NCBI RefSeq assembly: GCF_030453185.1
Contig: NZ_JAKDKW010000008.1
Span: 1-51,464, forward strand
Origin: Yaniella sp.
Lineage (GTDB): Bacteria > Actinomycetota > Actinomycetes > Actinomycetales > Micrococcaceae
Direction: 5' to 3'
DNA: 51,464 bases
Shown: in pieces, positions 1 to 8,645 of the stretch
Layout of the letters: every line of letters begins with the position of its first letter
How positions within the stretch are numbered: the stretch's first letter is position 1
The notes under the pieces: generated by a model
Told to the model about the DNA's origin: nothing
The model's input: only the letters and a program-made list of their open reading frames with translations
Database searches by the model: none
Program-made: the position numbers and the translations under genes

Positions 1-2
1 TC

Positions 3-1358
3 CTTCCGAACGATTTGAATATGCAGGCCAGGATTGTGGCCGGCATTGTTGTGTTGATGGGTACCTGGTGGATGACCGAGGCGGTCCCCATCCCGGTCAC
101 CGCTCTGCTTCCGCTGGTGTTGTTTCCTGCGTTCGGTATTGCCGGCATCGATGATGTTGCTAATTCCTATGCCAACGACACCCTGTTCTTGTTTCTCGGC
201 GGGTTCATGCTGGCTCTAGGCATGCAACGCTGGAATCTACACCGCCGGATTGCACTGCGAATCGTCTTGCTGGTTGGCACGCGTCCGCCGCGCCTGGTTG
301 CCGGCCTAATGCTTGCAACTGCCCTGCTGGGTATGTGGGTTTCCAACACTGCCACGGCCATGATGATGATCCCGCTGGGAATGTCGGTGGTCGCACTGGT
401 CGAATCTCAAAAGGGTGTTCAAGCAAACTCCCGATTCGGTGTTGGCATCATGCTGGGCATCGCCTACAGTGCGACCCTCAGCGCATTCGGAACCATTGTT
501 GCCAGCCCGGGCAACGTCTTTGTGGTCGCTTACATCGAAGAGAACTTCGGCTATAAGATCACGTTCTTGCAGTGGATGATGTTTGGTCTGCCACTTGCGG
601 CCGTCTTCATGGTCCTGGGGTGGTTTTTCATAACCAAGGTGTTGTGGCGCGCAGAAATCGATGACATTCCGGGCGGTAGAAAACTCATTGCTGACGAACT
701 GCGTTCCTTGGGCAGAATGTCCGCTGGGGAAGCCATGGTTCTGGTGATCTTCCTGCTGACCGCACTGTCCTGGATTTTCATGTCGGTAATCTTCGAAGAT
801 CCGTGGGCCACTGATTCGGTCATTGCCATGATCGCTGGCATTGTGGTCTTCATGCTTCCCGCCCGTCCGAGGGATGGCATCATGTTGATGGACTGGGAAA
901 CCGCCAATAGGACACCGTGGGGCACCATGATTCTGGTTGGCGGCGGACTCGCCCTGTCGGTTCAGATTATGTCCTCTGGCCTATCCGAGTGGATTGGAGA
1001 TTCACTGGCCTTACTCGGTGGACTGCCAGTCTGGCTGCTCATTCCGGCAGTGGTGTTGTTAATGCTGATCCTGACTGAATTTACCTCGTCGATGGCCAGT
1101 ATTACCGCGTTTGTTCCCCTGGTGGCCGGAGTTGCCGTTGCGCTTGGACAGGATCCCGTGGTCATCGCGATTATGGTGACACAGGCGTGCCAGAGTGCAT
1201 TCATGTTGCCGGTCGCGAGCATTCCCAATGCGATTGCCTATGGTACCGGCTCCGTGAATATTCAGCAGATGATCCGCACCGGTCTGGTCTTCAACGGTCT
1301 GGGGCTGGTGCTCGTATCCGCTGGTGGACTGTTCCTGCTACCGAATATTCTGGCGTAG
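3..1358 (+). CDS. SLC13/DASS-family anion:sodium symporter, 5' truncated
   Basis: Inner-membrane transporter of the divalent-anion:Na+ symporter type, whose members carry dicarboxylates, citrate or sulfate; the substrate cannot be read from the sequence. The frame is open from base 3 without a stop, so the true start is probably upstream of the window; TTG at 15 or ATG at 21 would be the first internal starts. About 450 residues are visible, dominated by long hydrophobic segments. Two half-repeats are recognisable: SNTATAMMMIPL near residue 115 and EFTSSMASITAFVPL near residue 355, which correspond to the paired SNT-like substrate/Na+ motifs of this family, plus a GTIVASPGN stretch after the first. 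It is convergent with the aminotransferase, whose stop lies 30 bp away. Family assignment is firm, transported ion open. Confidence 0.85.
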   Translation, partial: LPNDLNMQARIVAGIVVLMGTWWMTEAVPIPVTALLPLVLFPAFGIAGIDDVANSYANDTLFLFLGGFMLALGMQRWNLHRRIALRIVLLVGTRPPRLVAGLMLATALLGMWVSNTATAMMMIPLGMSVVALVESQKGVQANSRFGVGIMLGIAYSATLSAFGTIVASPGNVFVVAYIEENFGYKITFLQWMMFGLPLAAVFMVLGWFFITKVLWRAEIDDIPGGRKLIADELRSLGRMSAGEAMVLVIFLLTALSWIFMSVIFEDPWATDSVIAMIAGIVVFMLPARPRDGIMLMDWETANRTPWGTMILVGGGLALSVQIMSSGLSEWIGDSLALLGGLPVWLLIPAVVLLMLILTEFTSSMASITAFVPLVAGVAVALGQDPVVIAIMVTQACQSAFMLPVASIPNAIAYGTGSVNIQQMIRTGLVFNGLGLVLVSAGGLFLLPNILA

Positions 1359-1387
1359 ACCGATCTCTTGCCCAACGGCGCGTCGAG

Positions 1388-2584
1388 TCAGATGGTCGCG
1401 TTGAACTCTACGAGGCGTTCGATGGCGCGTTCGACGTTGTCGTAGCCTGCGGCGAATGAAACGCGAATGAACTGATCGCCGTCGACCTTATCGAAGTCAA
1501 CGCCGGGGATCAGCGCCACGTGGGCCTGTTCGAGCACGGCGGCGGCGTAGTCCACAGTATTACCGTAGCGTTGCAGGATTTTCTCAGAGGGTTGTGCGTA
1601 GTAGTAGAAGGCACCGTCAGCGGGCGCGGCATTACGCCACCCGAGTCGCTCAGCGTTGTCTAGTACCAGCTGGCGCGTGCGAGCGAACTCTGCGACTTCG
1701 GCGTCGGATGCTGCGTAGGCTTCTTGACTGAATGCTTCGATTGCGGCGTATTGCCCTGCCGCCGGTGGACACAGGGAGATGGAGCCGGCCAGTCCGGAGA
1801 CCGCTGGTTCCAAATCTTCTGGCATGAGCATCCAGCCCAGGCGCCAGCCGGGCATGCCCCAGTATTTCGAGAATGAGGAGACCACGATCGCGTTGCGGTC
1901 GAACTCCCAGGCAGAGACGCCCTTGTCCAGGCCGTAGGTAATGCCGTGGTAGATCTCATCGGAGACCAGGCGCACCCCGTTTTCGCCACACCAGATAGCG
2001 ATGCGTTCCATGTCTTCGCGGGCGACCATGGTGCCGGTCGGGTTATTTGGGGAGGCTAGGACCAGACCGTCCAGTGGTTCTTTGGCGTGGGCTTCGGCGA
2101 GTTTGTCGACGTCGAACCGGAAGTTTGTATCGGTGCCAGCGGGCAGGTCTACGACGTCCACATCAAGGGCACGCAGAATATTGCGGTAGGCCGGGTACCC
2201 GGGACGGGCCAGCCCAACGCGGTCGCCGACGTCGAAGGCTGCGATGAAGCTGGCCACGAAAGCGCCGGACGAGCCGGTGGTGACGGCTACGGATTCATAA
2301 CCGACGTCGAGGCTGTACCAGGTACTGTAGTGCTCGGCGATGGCTTCGCGCAGTGGTTGGGTCCCCAGTGATGGGGTGTAGTTGAAGACCGGGGTTACGG
2401 AATCATGTAGTGCGGCGGCTGCACGGTTGACGCCGGCCGGGGCCCCGCTGCTGGGTTCGCCGGCGCCCAGGGAGATCATATCAATGCCTTGGGCTTTCAT
2501 GGCTTCGACGTCACCGACGATATCCATGACTTGAAAGCGAGAGACTGCGGAGCGACGACTGGGGGAGAATTTTGAGGTTGCCAT
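1388..2584 (-). CDS. PLP-dependent class I/II aminotransferase
   Basis: Cytosolic fold-type I aminotransferase of the aspartate aminotransferase superfamily, about 398 residues, full length for the family. Seen: the N-terminal SRRSAVSRFQVMDI segment, a GSSGAF phosphate-binding turn, SPNNPTG, SDEIYHGITY, and SSFSKYWGMPGWRLGW, in which the Lys after SFS should form the Schiff base with PLP and the Arg after PGW should bind PLP phosphate. Amino-donor specificity is not readable. The start is taken as ATG at 2584 (MATSKF), just behind an AGGAG that is only 1 nt away; a GTG at 2605 would add seven residues with no ribosome-binding site. It follows dnaB on the same strand after about 40 bp, so it may be read through from dnaB. 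Confidence 0.88.
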   Translation of the reverse strand: MATSKFSPSRRSAVSRFQVMDIVGDVEAMKAQGIDMISLGAGEPSSGAPAGVNRAAAALHDSVTPVFNYTPSLGTQPLREAIAEHYSTWYSLDVGYESVAVTTGSSGAFVASFIAAFDVGDRVGLARPGYPAYRNILRALDVDVVDLPAGTDTNFRFDVDKLAEAHAKEPLDGLVLASPNNPTGTMVAREDMERIAIWCGENGVRLVSDEIYHGITYGLDKGVSAWEFDRNAIVVSSFSKYWGMPGWRLGWMLMPEDLEPAVSGLAGSISLCPPAAGQYAAIEAFSQEAYAASDAEVAEFARTRQLVLDNAERLGWRNAAPADGAFYYYAQPSEKILQRYGNTVDYAAAVLEQAHVALIPGVDFDKVDGDQFIRVSFAAGYDNVERAIERLVEFNATI

Positions 2585-2624
2585 GCTCCTAGTATGCCAA
2601 ATCACACGGGGCTGCGGTCAACGG

Positions 2625-3998
2625 CTAGAAGCCGCCGTCTGATGGCGCCATGTTGGCAAATCGTGAGTAGTGCCCCTGGAAGGCCAGTTCAATGGTTTTG
2701 GTGGGGCCGTTACGGTGTTTTGCCACGATCAGGTCGGCTTCACCGGCACGCGGGGATTCCTTGTCGTACATGTCCTCACGGTGCAGCAGAATCACCATGT
2801 CGGCGTCCTGTTCAATGGAACCGGATTCACGCAGGTCTGAGACCTGCGGGCGCTTGTCAGTGCGCTGTTCGGAACCACGGTTCAGCTGTGACAGAGCCAC
2901 GACCGGGACTTCGAGCTCTTTGGCCAGCAGTTTCAGTGACCGAGAGAATTCGGAGACTTCCTGCTGGCGGGATTCCACGCGTTTACCCGAGCTCATCAGC
3001 TGCAGGTAGTCCAGTACGACCATTTTCAGGTTGTGCTGTTGCTTCAGACGACGACATTTGGCGCGGATTTCCATCATCGACATGTTTGGAGAATCATCGA
3101 TGAAGAACGGTGCGTCGTTGAGCTTTTGTAGGGTCAAGGCCATTTTGCGCCACTGTCCCTCATCCAGGGTCCCTTTACGCAGGTCCGTCAGCGAGATGGT
3201 GGCTTCTGAAGACAGCAGGCGCATGGCAATCTCAGTTTTCGACATTTCCAAGGAGAAGAATGCGGTAGTCATGCCGTGGCCCACTGCAGCAGCACGAGCG
3301 AAGTCGAGTCCAAGCGTGGATTTACCAACCGCCGGGCGGGCTGCGATGACGACCATTTGTCCACCGTGCAGGCCCTGCGTGAGTTCGTCGAATTCGTCGA
3401 AACCCGACGGGACACCGGACATACCGTCGCCTGTGGTGGAGGCTGCTTCAATTTCGTCAATGGTTTCGGCCAGGATGTCGCCGAGTGCCACGTAGTCTTC
3501 ACCGGAGCGGTTATCTCCGACTTTGTAAATCTCTGCCTGGGCTTCATTGACGATGGCTTCGACTTCGCCGTCGGCGCTGTAACCCATCTGGGAGATTTTG
3601 GCGCCGACGTTGACGATGCGGCGCAGAATAGCCTTCTCAGAAACGATTTCTGCGTAAAAGGAAGCATTCGCGGCAGTTGGTACCGACTGGACCAGAGTGT
3701 GGATGTGCGCAGCTCCCCCGGTCCTGGTGAGTTCTTTTCGCCGATCCAACATCGAGGTGACGGTAATGGCATCCGCTGGCTCACCGGAAGCAAAGAGGTC
3801 GGTGATCGCTGTGTAGACCAGCTCGTGACCTGGAGAATAGAAGTCTTCGGGGCGAATAATTTCTGACACTTCGGCGATGGCATCGGTCGATAACATCATC
3901 GCACCCAGAACAGACCGTTCCGCGTCAAGGTCTTGTGGGGGTGTTCGAGGGTTTGCTGAGACTCCGTTGGCTGTATCCATTGAGTTAAAGTTTGCCAT
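2625..3998 (-). CDS. dnaB: Replicative DNA helicase DnaB
   Basis: Hexameric ring helicase that unwinds the lagging-strand template at the replication fork. The 457-residue protein has the N-terminal DnaB domain (PQDLDAERSVLGAMMLS, residues about 20-120) and a RecA-like C-terminal motor with Walker A ARPAVGKST near residue 220, a Walker B MVVLDYLQLM and a C-terminal LSQLNRGSEQRTDKRP/DLRESGSIEQDAD segment. No intein is present, although actinobacterial dnaB genes sometimes carry one. Start ATG at 3998. The usual actinobacterial order is rpsF-ssb-rpsR-rplI-dnaB; here dnaB is separated from rplI by about 4.7 kb and has a DnaA-box cluster just upstream (4143-4412), which could make its expression DnaA-responsive (inference). 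Confidence 0.97.
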   Translation of the reverse strand: MANFNSMDTANGVSANPRTPPQDLDAERSVLGAMMLSTDAIAEVSEIIRPEDFYSPGHELVYTAITDLFASGEPADAITVTSMLDRRKELTRTGGAAHIHTLVQSVPTAANASFYAEIVSEKAILRRIVNVGAKISQMGYSADGEVEAIVNEAQAEIYKVGDNRSGEDYVALGDILAETIDEIEAASTTGDGMSGVPSGFDEFDELTQGLHGGQMVVIAARPAVGKSTLGLDFARAAAVGHGMTTAFFSLEMSKTEIAMRLLSSEATISLTDLRKGTLDEGQWRKMALTLQKLNDAPFFIDDSPNMSMMEIRAKCRRLKQQHNLKMVVLDYLQLMSSGKRVESRQQEVSEFSRSLKLLAKELEVPVVALSQLNRGSEQRTDKRPQVSDLRESGSIEQDADMVILLHREDMYDKESPRAGEADLIVAKHRNGPTKTIELAFQGHYSRFANMAPSDGGF

Positions 3999-4142
3999 TG
4001 ATATCTAAAAGATGCCCTCCCCTACCCCGGCAGCAGAATGCCAAAACGCGAGCCCGTAGAACGACCGATGCACGCATCATTTTCGTAATGCCAATATCGG
4101 CCGCTACGAGCAAGTACCCTGCGACGATACCCGGCGAATTCC

Positions 4143-4412
4143 TGTGGATCAACTGTCCAAAACTCTTCAATTGTGGATAACCTGTGGATTAAGTTGTGGA
4201 GACTGTGCACAACTTGTGGACCAGGCGTGGATTACTTATGCACAGTATCCACAAACACGGTCTTGACTAGGTCGTTTGCTACTCACAGGCTGTGCATAAC
4301 CTGCGTTCCGCTCCAATTTTTAGTGATTTGACAACCCCGATTTCACGCTGTTTTAACTCTATTCACACCTTCACCACAAGTTATCCACAAGTTATACACA
4401 TGCTGTGGGTAA
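4143..4412. other. DnaA-box cluster upstream of dnaB
   Basis: Within 270 bp there are five exact matches to TTATNCACA: 4172-4180 (minus), 4236-4244 (plus), 4291-4299 (minus), 4381-4389 and 4392-4400 (plus, tandem). One-mismatch boxes lie at 4143-4151, 4183-4191, 4204-4212, 4245-4253, 4369-4377 and 4404-4412. Both orientations occur. This is denser in perfect boxes than the dnaA-dnaN gap, yet lies about 36 kb from dnaA. It could titrate DnaA, regulate dnaB, or be an additional origin element; the sequence alone does not decide. Confidence 0.75.
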
Positions 4413-4656
4413 ACTACACGCATGTCATTCAAGTATTGTTTGGCGTCTTTTCCGGCATGTCGTCATGGTGGGGATTTACGAGTGCAAAGGTTCGGAAAAT
4501 TTCAAGTCGAGCTGATCCCTCCCCGGGCCGTGATCACAACCGTCATGACGGATCGCTTTAAACCGATTTCGGTGGAGGAGAAACACGCTTGATGAAGTAA
4601 TGAAACCTTTCAAAAAGATTGTTCACCGTTTCAATCTGAACACCCCGATGCGTTAA

Positions 4657-5094
4657 GTGATACCGACCGGAATCGCCGGAACTCGCAAAGGCTCTTTGAT
4701 AGAACGTTGTGTAAGTCCCATTTCAATTCGAGCGTCATGCCCAGAATTGCGGGATGCCTCGATGCACATACCCCTAACTTTCTTGCGGAAAACTCATCTT
4801 TCCACCGCACAAACAACATGTTCGAATAGCCGGTGCACTACACATATTTCCGCGGCCGCGAAGTTCTGCAAAGCTTGTGGAACCCGAGCTCATTACGGAA
4901 ATACTCAGACCGTCACGAATAGCAGCAGCATAGAAAATGACGTCTCCCAGGCGGGACGCGACATCGTCTTTGTCCGACCGCAGGGCAGACAAGAAATGAG
5001 TCGAAGCCCGAATACAGTGTTCTACTCGGTCTACGCAGCGTCGTGGCGGGCTATAAAGGGCTTGAACCGCCGGTCCGAGAACTGTTGGACATAA
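4657..5094 (+). pseudogene. Possible remnant of a zinc-ribbon protein
   Basis: This 145-codon frame would be dismissed as noise but for one segment: TCSNSRCTTHISAAAKFCK followed by ACGT, around residues 50-75, which has the spacing of a bacterial zinc ribbon (C-x4-C ... KFC-x2-CG). It is followed by a VSQAGRDIVFV string like the GRD-repeat segments seen in some small hypothetical proteins. The flanks do not look like coding sequence and no ribosome-binding site supports a start, so I read it as a decayed or partial gene. It could also be chance. Confidence 0.3.
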
Positions 5095-5591
5095 CGGGTG
5101 GAGGCAGCTTGGCTGACCCTCCAGACATACTCTGCGCATGGCCCTACTCGTTCTTTGGTCTCACTGATTTTTTAAATTCTTACGCTTGGGCTACGCAGGT
5201 TGCTGTGAATGCGACACAGCACCTTCGTTCAAGGAGCATCTTGCCTACTTCAACTGGCGGGGGACGGCGCATTGGCTTGGCTCGCTTCAAAGACGCTGCC
5301 AGTGCCATGGAAAACTACTTTTCTATAACAAAACAATTCAATAGCCTGCCGCCGATCCGAAGCCAGGCAAAGGCAAGTCACTGAGCGTGAGCTGGATACG
5401 AAATGCCAGCGGGCCGGCAGGGGCCATGTTGTGGCGCATATCGACGGCTGGCATTCGAGGGCCGCACCACTGACGAAGCAATCACTTTTCACTGCCTCTC
5501 TACCATCCGATACGCGAAATGTTCGTCGTCCGCAATGGTTTTGACCTGGAGGCATACATGCGTGTAAGTAATTCACACTTGTGGAAATTAC

Positions 5592-5600
5592 TGTGGATAA
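5592..5600 (-). other. Isolated DnaA box
   Basis: TGTGGATAA, the reverse complement of TTATCCACA, an exact DnaA-box consensus. It ends 2 bp before the yggS stop codon and is about 1.2 kb from the main dnaB-proximal cluster. Confidence 0.5.
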
Positions 5601-5601
5601 A

Positions 5602-6342
5602 CTAGTTGGAGTAGTCGCGTTCACCGAAGATCGCACTACCAACACGCACCACAGTGGAGCCTTCTTCAATGGCAATCATGTAATCGTTGGACATACCCAT
5701 GGACAGCTCGCCGTCACCAATCAGCTCCGGACGCCGCTCTCTGATGTCATCACGAATATCTCGCAACATTATGAAACTCTCGCGGATGACCGTTTCATCG
5801 TCGGAATGGAACGCCATGGTCATCAGACCTTTGACCTGTAGGTTCTCAAATTCTTGAAGCTGCTCCAAGAAGTCCTCAACCTGCCGTGGCTCTAGACCAG
5901 ATTTCGTCTCTTCACCCGAGGCGTTCACCTGAACGAATACCTCCAAAGTGCGATCGAACTCTTTCAGTTGACCATCGAGGCGGCGGGCAATACGAATGCG
6001 ATCCAACGCCTGGAATTCATGAGCAAATTCGGCAACGTTGCGGGTCTTATTCGACTGCAGCGGACCAATCACCGCCCAGTGCGCTCCAAGATCAGACATG
6101 GCCTCGGCCTTGCCCTCGGCCTCTTGGACCTTATTTTCACCGAATGCTGCCATACCAGCCGCGTGCGCTGCCCGCATACGCTCCTCAGAGACGGTCTTAG
6201 AGACCGGTAACAGGCGAATCTCGCGCGGATCGCGGCCTACGCGCTCGGCGGCGACGGCAATATTTTCGTACACCGCGTCGAGGGCTTTTCGGAACTCAAT
6301 TTCAGTGGTGGCGACGGATGATGCATACTCAGGCGTGGACAT
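5602..6342 (-). CDS. YggS/PLPBP-family pyridoxal-phosphate homeostasis protein
   Basis: Cytosolic single-domain fold-type III PLP carrier with no known enzymatic activity, thought to buffer free PLP. About 246 residues, the normal family length. Seen: RLLPVSKTV near residue 45, whose Lys should bind PLP; FGENKVQEAEGKAEAM; HWAVIGPLQSNKTRNV; VFVQVNASGEETKSG; GLMTMAF; and a C-terminal LSMGMSNDYMIAIEEGSTVVRVGSAIFG. I take the ATG at 6342 (MSTPEY) because it lies 6 nt after a TACATT -10-like hexamer with no Shine-Dalgarno, fitting a leaderless mRNA; TTG at 6348 is the alternative. It diverges from a MocR-type regulator across about 70 bp, and both proteins use PLP. In many actinobacteria yggS sits by ftsZ/sepF, so this location is atypical. 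Confidence 0.93.
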   Translation of the reverse strand: MSTPEYASSVATTEIEFRKALDAVYENIAVAAERVGRDPREIRLLPVSKTVSEERMRAAHAAGMAAFGENKVQEAEGKAEAMSDLGAHWAVIGPLQSNKTRNVAEFAHEFQALDRIRIARRLDGQLKEFDRTLEVFVQVNASGEETKSGLEPRQVEDFLEQLQEFENLQVKGLMTMAFHSDDETVIRESFIMLRDIRDDIRERRPELIGDGELSMGMSNDYMIAIEEGSTVVRVGSAIFGERDYSN

Positions 6343-6348
6343 GACCAA

Positions 6349-6354
6349 AATGTA
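6349..6354 (-). promoter_or_regulatory. -10-like hexamer of yggS, leaderless geometry
   Basis: TACATT on the minus strand, 6 nt before the ATG at 6342, with no Shine-Dalgarno between. Fits transcription starting at or next to the start codon. Confidence 0.45.
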
Positions 6355-6414
6355 ACATAGGAGCAGAGTCTTTCACCTTTAACCCGCCTACTTGGGGGTT
6401 GTTGAGGAGTTTTG

Positions 6415-7749
6415 GTGCCCCAACCTTCCGTTCCGTCCGATCCGCTTGCTTTGATCACCGCACAAACCGCCGCAGAAATTGCCGAGGCTGTTCGCGATCT
6501 GGTGGATACCGGCAAGCTTGCTCCCGGTGCGAGTTTGCCACCGGTGCGGACCCTTGCCGAGCGGTTGGAGGTTAATCGCAATACTGTGGTTGCCGCCTAC
6601 GGGCTGCTCGTCCAGGCCGGTGTCGCAGTGACTCGCGGCCGTGCCGGCACCAAAATCATTGATCTCCAGCCCCTCCCCCAAGAAGGCTTCTCGAATATCA
6701 CCGGGAAGATCGACATTGCCTCGGGGAATCCAGATCCAGACCTGTTGCCACCCGCTTCGAAGGCGCTGGCGCAATTAGCCGCCGATGAACCGGTGCTCTA
6801 CGGGCAGCCGGTGATCGACCCTGACCTAGCCAACTGGGCTCGTGAAGCATTAGCCGCAGACGTCAGTGATGCCGAACTGACGGTCACGGCCGGATCTGCC
6901 GACGCCGTGCAACGCTTACTGGCCGACTCCTTGACTATTGGCGATGCCGTGGGATTCGAACAGCCCTGCTTTTTGACCACCATACAAACCGCCCAGGCCG
7001 CCGGCTATCGACCCGTTGCCATGCCCGTAGACGCTGAGGGCCTCACCGTTGAAGGGCTGCGCGCTGCTCTCGATGAGGGGATCCGTGCACTGGTCGTCAC
7101 CCCGCGGGCGCAAAACCCAACGGGCGCCGTCATTTCTGAAGCTCGCGCCACATCGCTGAGAAACCTGCTGGCCGACTATCCCCATGTTCTCGTGATTGAA
7201 GACGACCACTTCTGGCAACTCTCCGGCCACCCCTACCGTTCCATCATTCCGGAAGGCCATCCACGCTGGGCACTAGTACGTTCAGTCTCAAAATCCTTAG
7301 GCCCGGATCTGCGAGTGGGCATCGTTGGTTCCGATACACTCACCTCTTCTCGCCTCGGCACCCACATTCGCTCCGGCGCCATGTGGGTCTCCCATCTCCT
7401 GCAGCGGCTTACCTACCTGCTGACTACAAACCCCGAGACTCCTGCACAGCTGGAATATGCGGCAGCGGAATATGCTCAAGCCAATGCTCGGCTGGTAGCA
7501 GCACTGGCAGCCCGGAACATTTCGGCAATCTCCGACGACGGCGTGAATGTATGGATCAATCTCGGCACCATTGCCTCACCGATTGTCGAAGCTCTGGGTC
7601 ACCGCGGTTGGCTGGTGCGGGATGGCGCGGAGTTCTCGCTGGATCATACCGACGACGCCGTCGACCACATCCGCGTCACCATTCACCAATTGAGTCCCGT
7701 ACAGCTCGAACAATTCGTGTCCGACCTGGTCGCTACACTGGCGGAATAG
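6415..7749 (+). CDS. MocR-type GntR/aminotransferase fusion transcriptional regulator
   Basis: DNA-binding regulator with an N-terminal GntR winged helix (residues about 15-80, with LPPVRTLAERLEVNRNTVVAA and GRAGTKI) joined to a fold-type I aminotransferase-like domain that senses PLP or a PLP adduct. Seen in the second domain: SGNPDPDLLP, TAGSADAVQR, ARAQNPTGAV-like TPRAQNPTG, VIEDDHFWQL and SVSKSLGPDLRVG, the Lys being the expected PLP ligand. GTG at 6415 is chosen because GAGGAG ends 5 nt upstream; TTG at 6412 is in frame but too close. At 444 residues it is the usual MocR size. No pdxS/pdxT gene is nearby; the divergent partner is yggS, making that the natural candidate target (inference). 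Confidence 0.9.
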   Translation: MPQPSVPSDPLALITAQTAAEIAEAVRDLVDTGKLAPGASLPPVRTLAERLEVNRNTVVAAYGLLVQAGVAVTRGRAGTKIIDLQPLPQEGFSNITGKIDIASGNPDPDLLPPASKALAQLAADEPVLYGQPVIDPDLANWAREALAADVSDAELTVTAGSADAVQRLLADSLTIGDAVGFEQPCFLTTIQTAQAAGYRPVAMPVDAEGLTVEGLRAALDEGIRALVVTPRAQNPTGAVISEARATSLRNLLADYPHVLVIEDDHFWQLSGHPYRSIIPEGHPRWALVRSVSKSLGPDLRVGIVGSDTLTSSRLGTHIRSGAMWVSHLLQRLTYLLTTNPETPAQLEYAAAEYAQANARLVAALAARNISAISDDGVNVWINLGTIASPIVEALGHRGWLVRDGAEFSLDHTDDAVDHIRVTIHQLSPVQLEQFVSDLVATLAE

Positions 7750-8210
7750 TGCACTGGCACGTCACCGTGCAGTGGCATTAGGCATTTCTACACCCCATGG
7801 GGTATAGTGAGAATCGCTGTTGTAAATCCCAGTGATTTCAGAACAGCACTCGCGTATGGTGGGTCCAGCAATTTGTTTGGTTTCTTTTCCTTCGCGGACC
7901 AGAATCCCGAGTACTCGGGATTGTAAGAATTTTGAACGAATTGGTTTTACATCTCCACCATTGCACTACTCGCAACACCGCTGAATCTGCCCGTGTTGCA
8001 CACATCGCCGATCATGAACTTCGCGTGACTTTCCCGCTTCTCATTGATCCACGATCTCTCTTTGTCCCCAGCTCAATTTACTACCGCGACTCTTTGCAAC
8101 CGCAATAGAATCGCAGGGCATATTGTTGCCCCACAAATTCCGCGTCGGCACCGTCGTCCGCGGCTATTCGGATCACAATCGTGATCTCAGACTGATTAGG
8201 AAAAATATTT
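7750..8210. other. Long leader/intergenic region before the cold-shock gene
   Basis: About 460 bp without a gene. An imperfect hairpin (GCACTGGCACG with CGTGCAGTG, 7751-7775) directly follows the MocR stop and may end that transcript. Then comes an ACCCCATGGGGT palindrome overlapping a TATAGT hexamer (7789-7808). The remainder is probably the promoter and long 5' untranslated leader of the cold-shock gene, as is usual for cspA-type mRNAs; I cannot assign structures within it with confidence. Confidence 0.45.
7789..7806. promoter_or_regulatory. GC-rich palindrome overlapping a -10-like hexamer
   Basis: Perfect 12-bp palindrome ACCCCATGGGGT at 7792-7803, extended by TA/TA arms to 18 bp with one mismatched pair. 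A TATAGT hexamer (7803-7808) overlaps its right arm, the position expected for a repressor operator on a plus-strand promoter. The form recalls C-tract/G-tract operators bound by CsoR-type copper sensors, but no metal gene lies nearby. Confidence 0.4.
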
Positions 8211-8414
8211 ATGGCTACAGGTACAGTCAAATGGTTCAACTCCGACAAGGGCTACGGCTTCATCGCTCCAGATGACGGCTCATCGGATGTCTTCGCACAC
8301 TTCTCGGCAATCCAGGGTTCCGGTCACCGCAACCTTGATGAAGACCAGAAGGTTGAATTCGACATCGAGCAGGGCCAGAAGGGCCCACAGGCTACCAACA
8401 TCCGTGGCCTCTAA
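8211..8414 (+). CDS. Cold-shock protein, CspA family
   Basis: Single-domain OB-fold RNA/ssDNA-binding protein of 67 residues, the standard Csp length. RNP1 (DKGYGFI, residues 12-18) and RNP2 (DVFAHFSAI, residues 26-34) are intact, as is the [10 protein letters not shown] start. Csp proteins melt mRNA structure at low temperature and during growth transitions. It stands alone between a long leader upstream and a strong hairpin terminator downstream (8464-8510), so it is probably monocistronic. It intrudes, with the MocR gene and yggS, between rplI and dnaB, which are neighbours in many actinobacteria. Confidence 0.96.
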   Translation: MATGTVKWFNSDKGYGFIAPDDGSSDVFAHFSAIQGSGHRNLDEDQKVEFDIEQGQKGPQATNIRGL

Positions 8415-8463
8415 GCTCCCCTGGTGATGATGCTACCGGTCTAACCGGCAGCCGAATCGCTTC

Positions 8464-8510
8464 AAGTGGGCGGTCATGCAGTGCAAACTGTATGACCGCC
8501 CACTTTTTTA
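8464..8510 (+). terminator. Rho-independent terminator of the cold-shock gene
   Basis: Perfect 14-bp inverted repeat (AAGTGGGCGGTCAT at 8464-8477, complement at 8492-8505) with a 14-nt loop, ending in a run of seven T. Confidence 0.9.
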
Positions 8511-8645
8511 TGCCCAAAAACGTTATCGGTGAGCGCAGTTGTCCTCATGCGCATCCGGCGCGGTCGTATAGATCACCGATGCGAATCGCATATTCCTGCT
8601 GACAGTATGCGGGCGTGCTACATGATTGCACTGGGTGTTTGATGT

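Larger units (their letters stand above)
4413..5601. other. Gene-poor stretch between the DnaA-box cluster and yggS
   Basis: About 1.2 kb with no convincing intact gene on either strand. The reading frames present have irregular composition and no recognisable family, apart from a zinc-ribbon-like segment described separately (4657-5094). A further perfect DnaA box (TGTGGATAA, minus orientation) lies at 5592-5600, immediately beyond the yggS stop codon. The region may be remnant sequence from decayed genes. Confidence 0.4.

Noticed and set aside
5250-5675. 141-codon minus-strand frame overlapping the yggS end.
   Set aside because: Overlaps a certain gene in another frame, Cys/Ser/Arg-rich composition without family signs.
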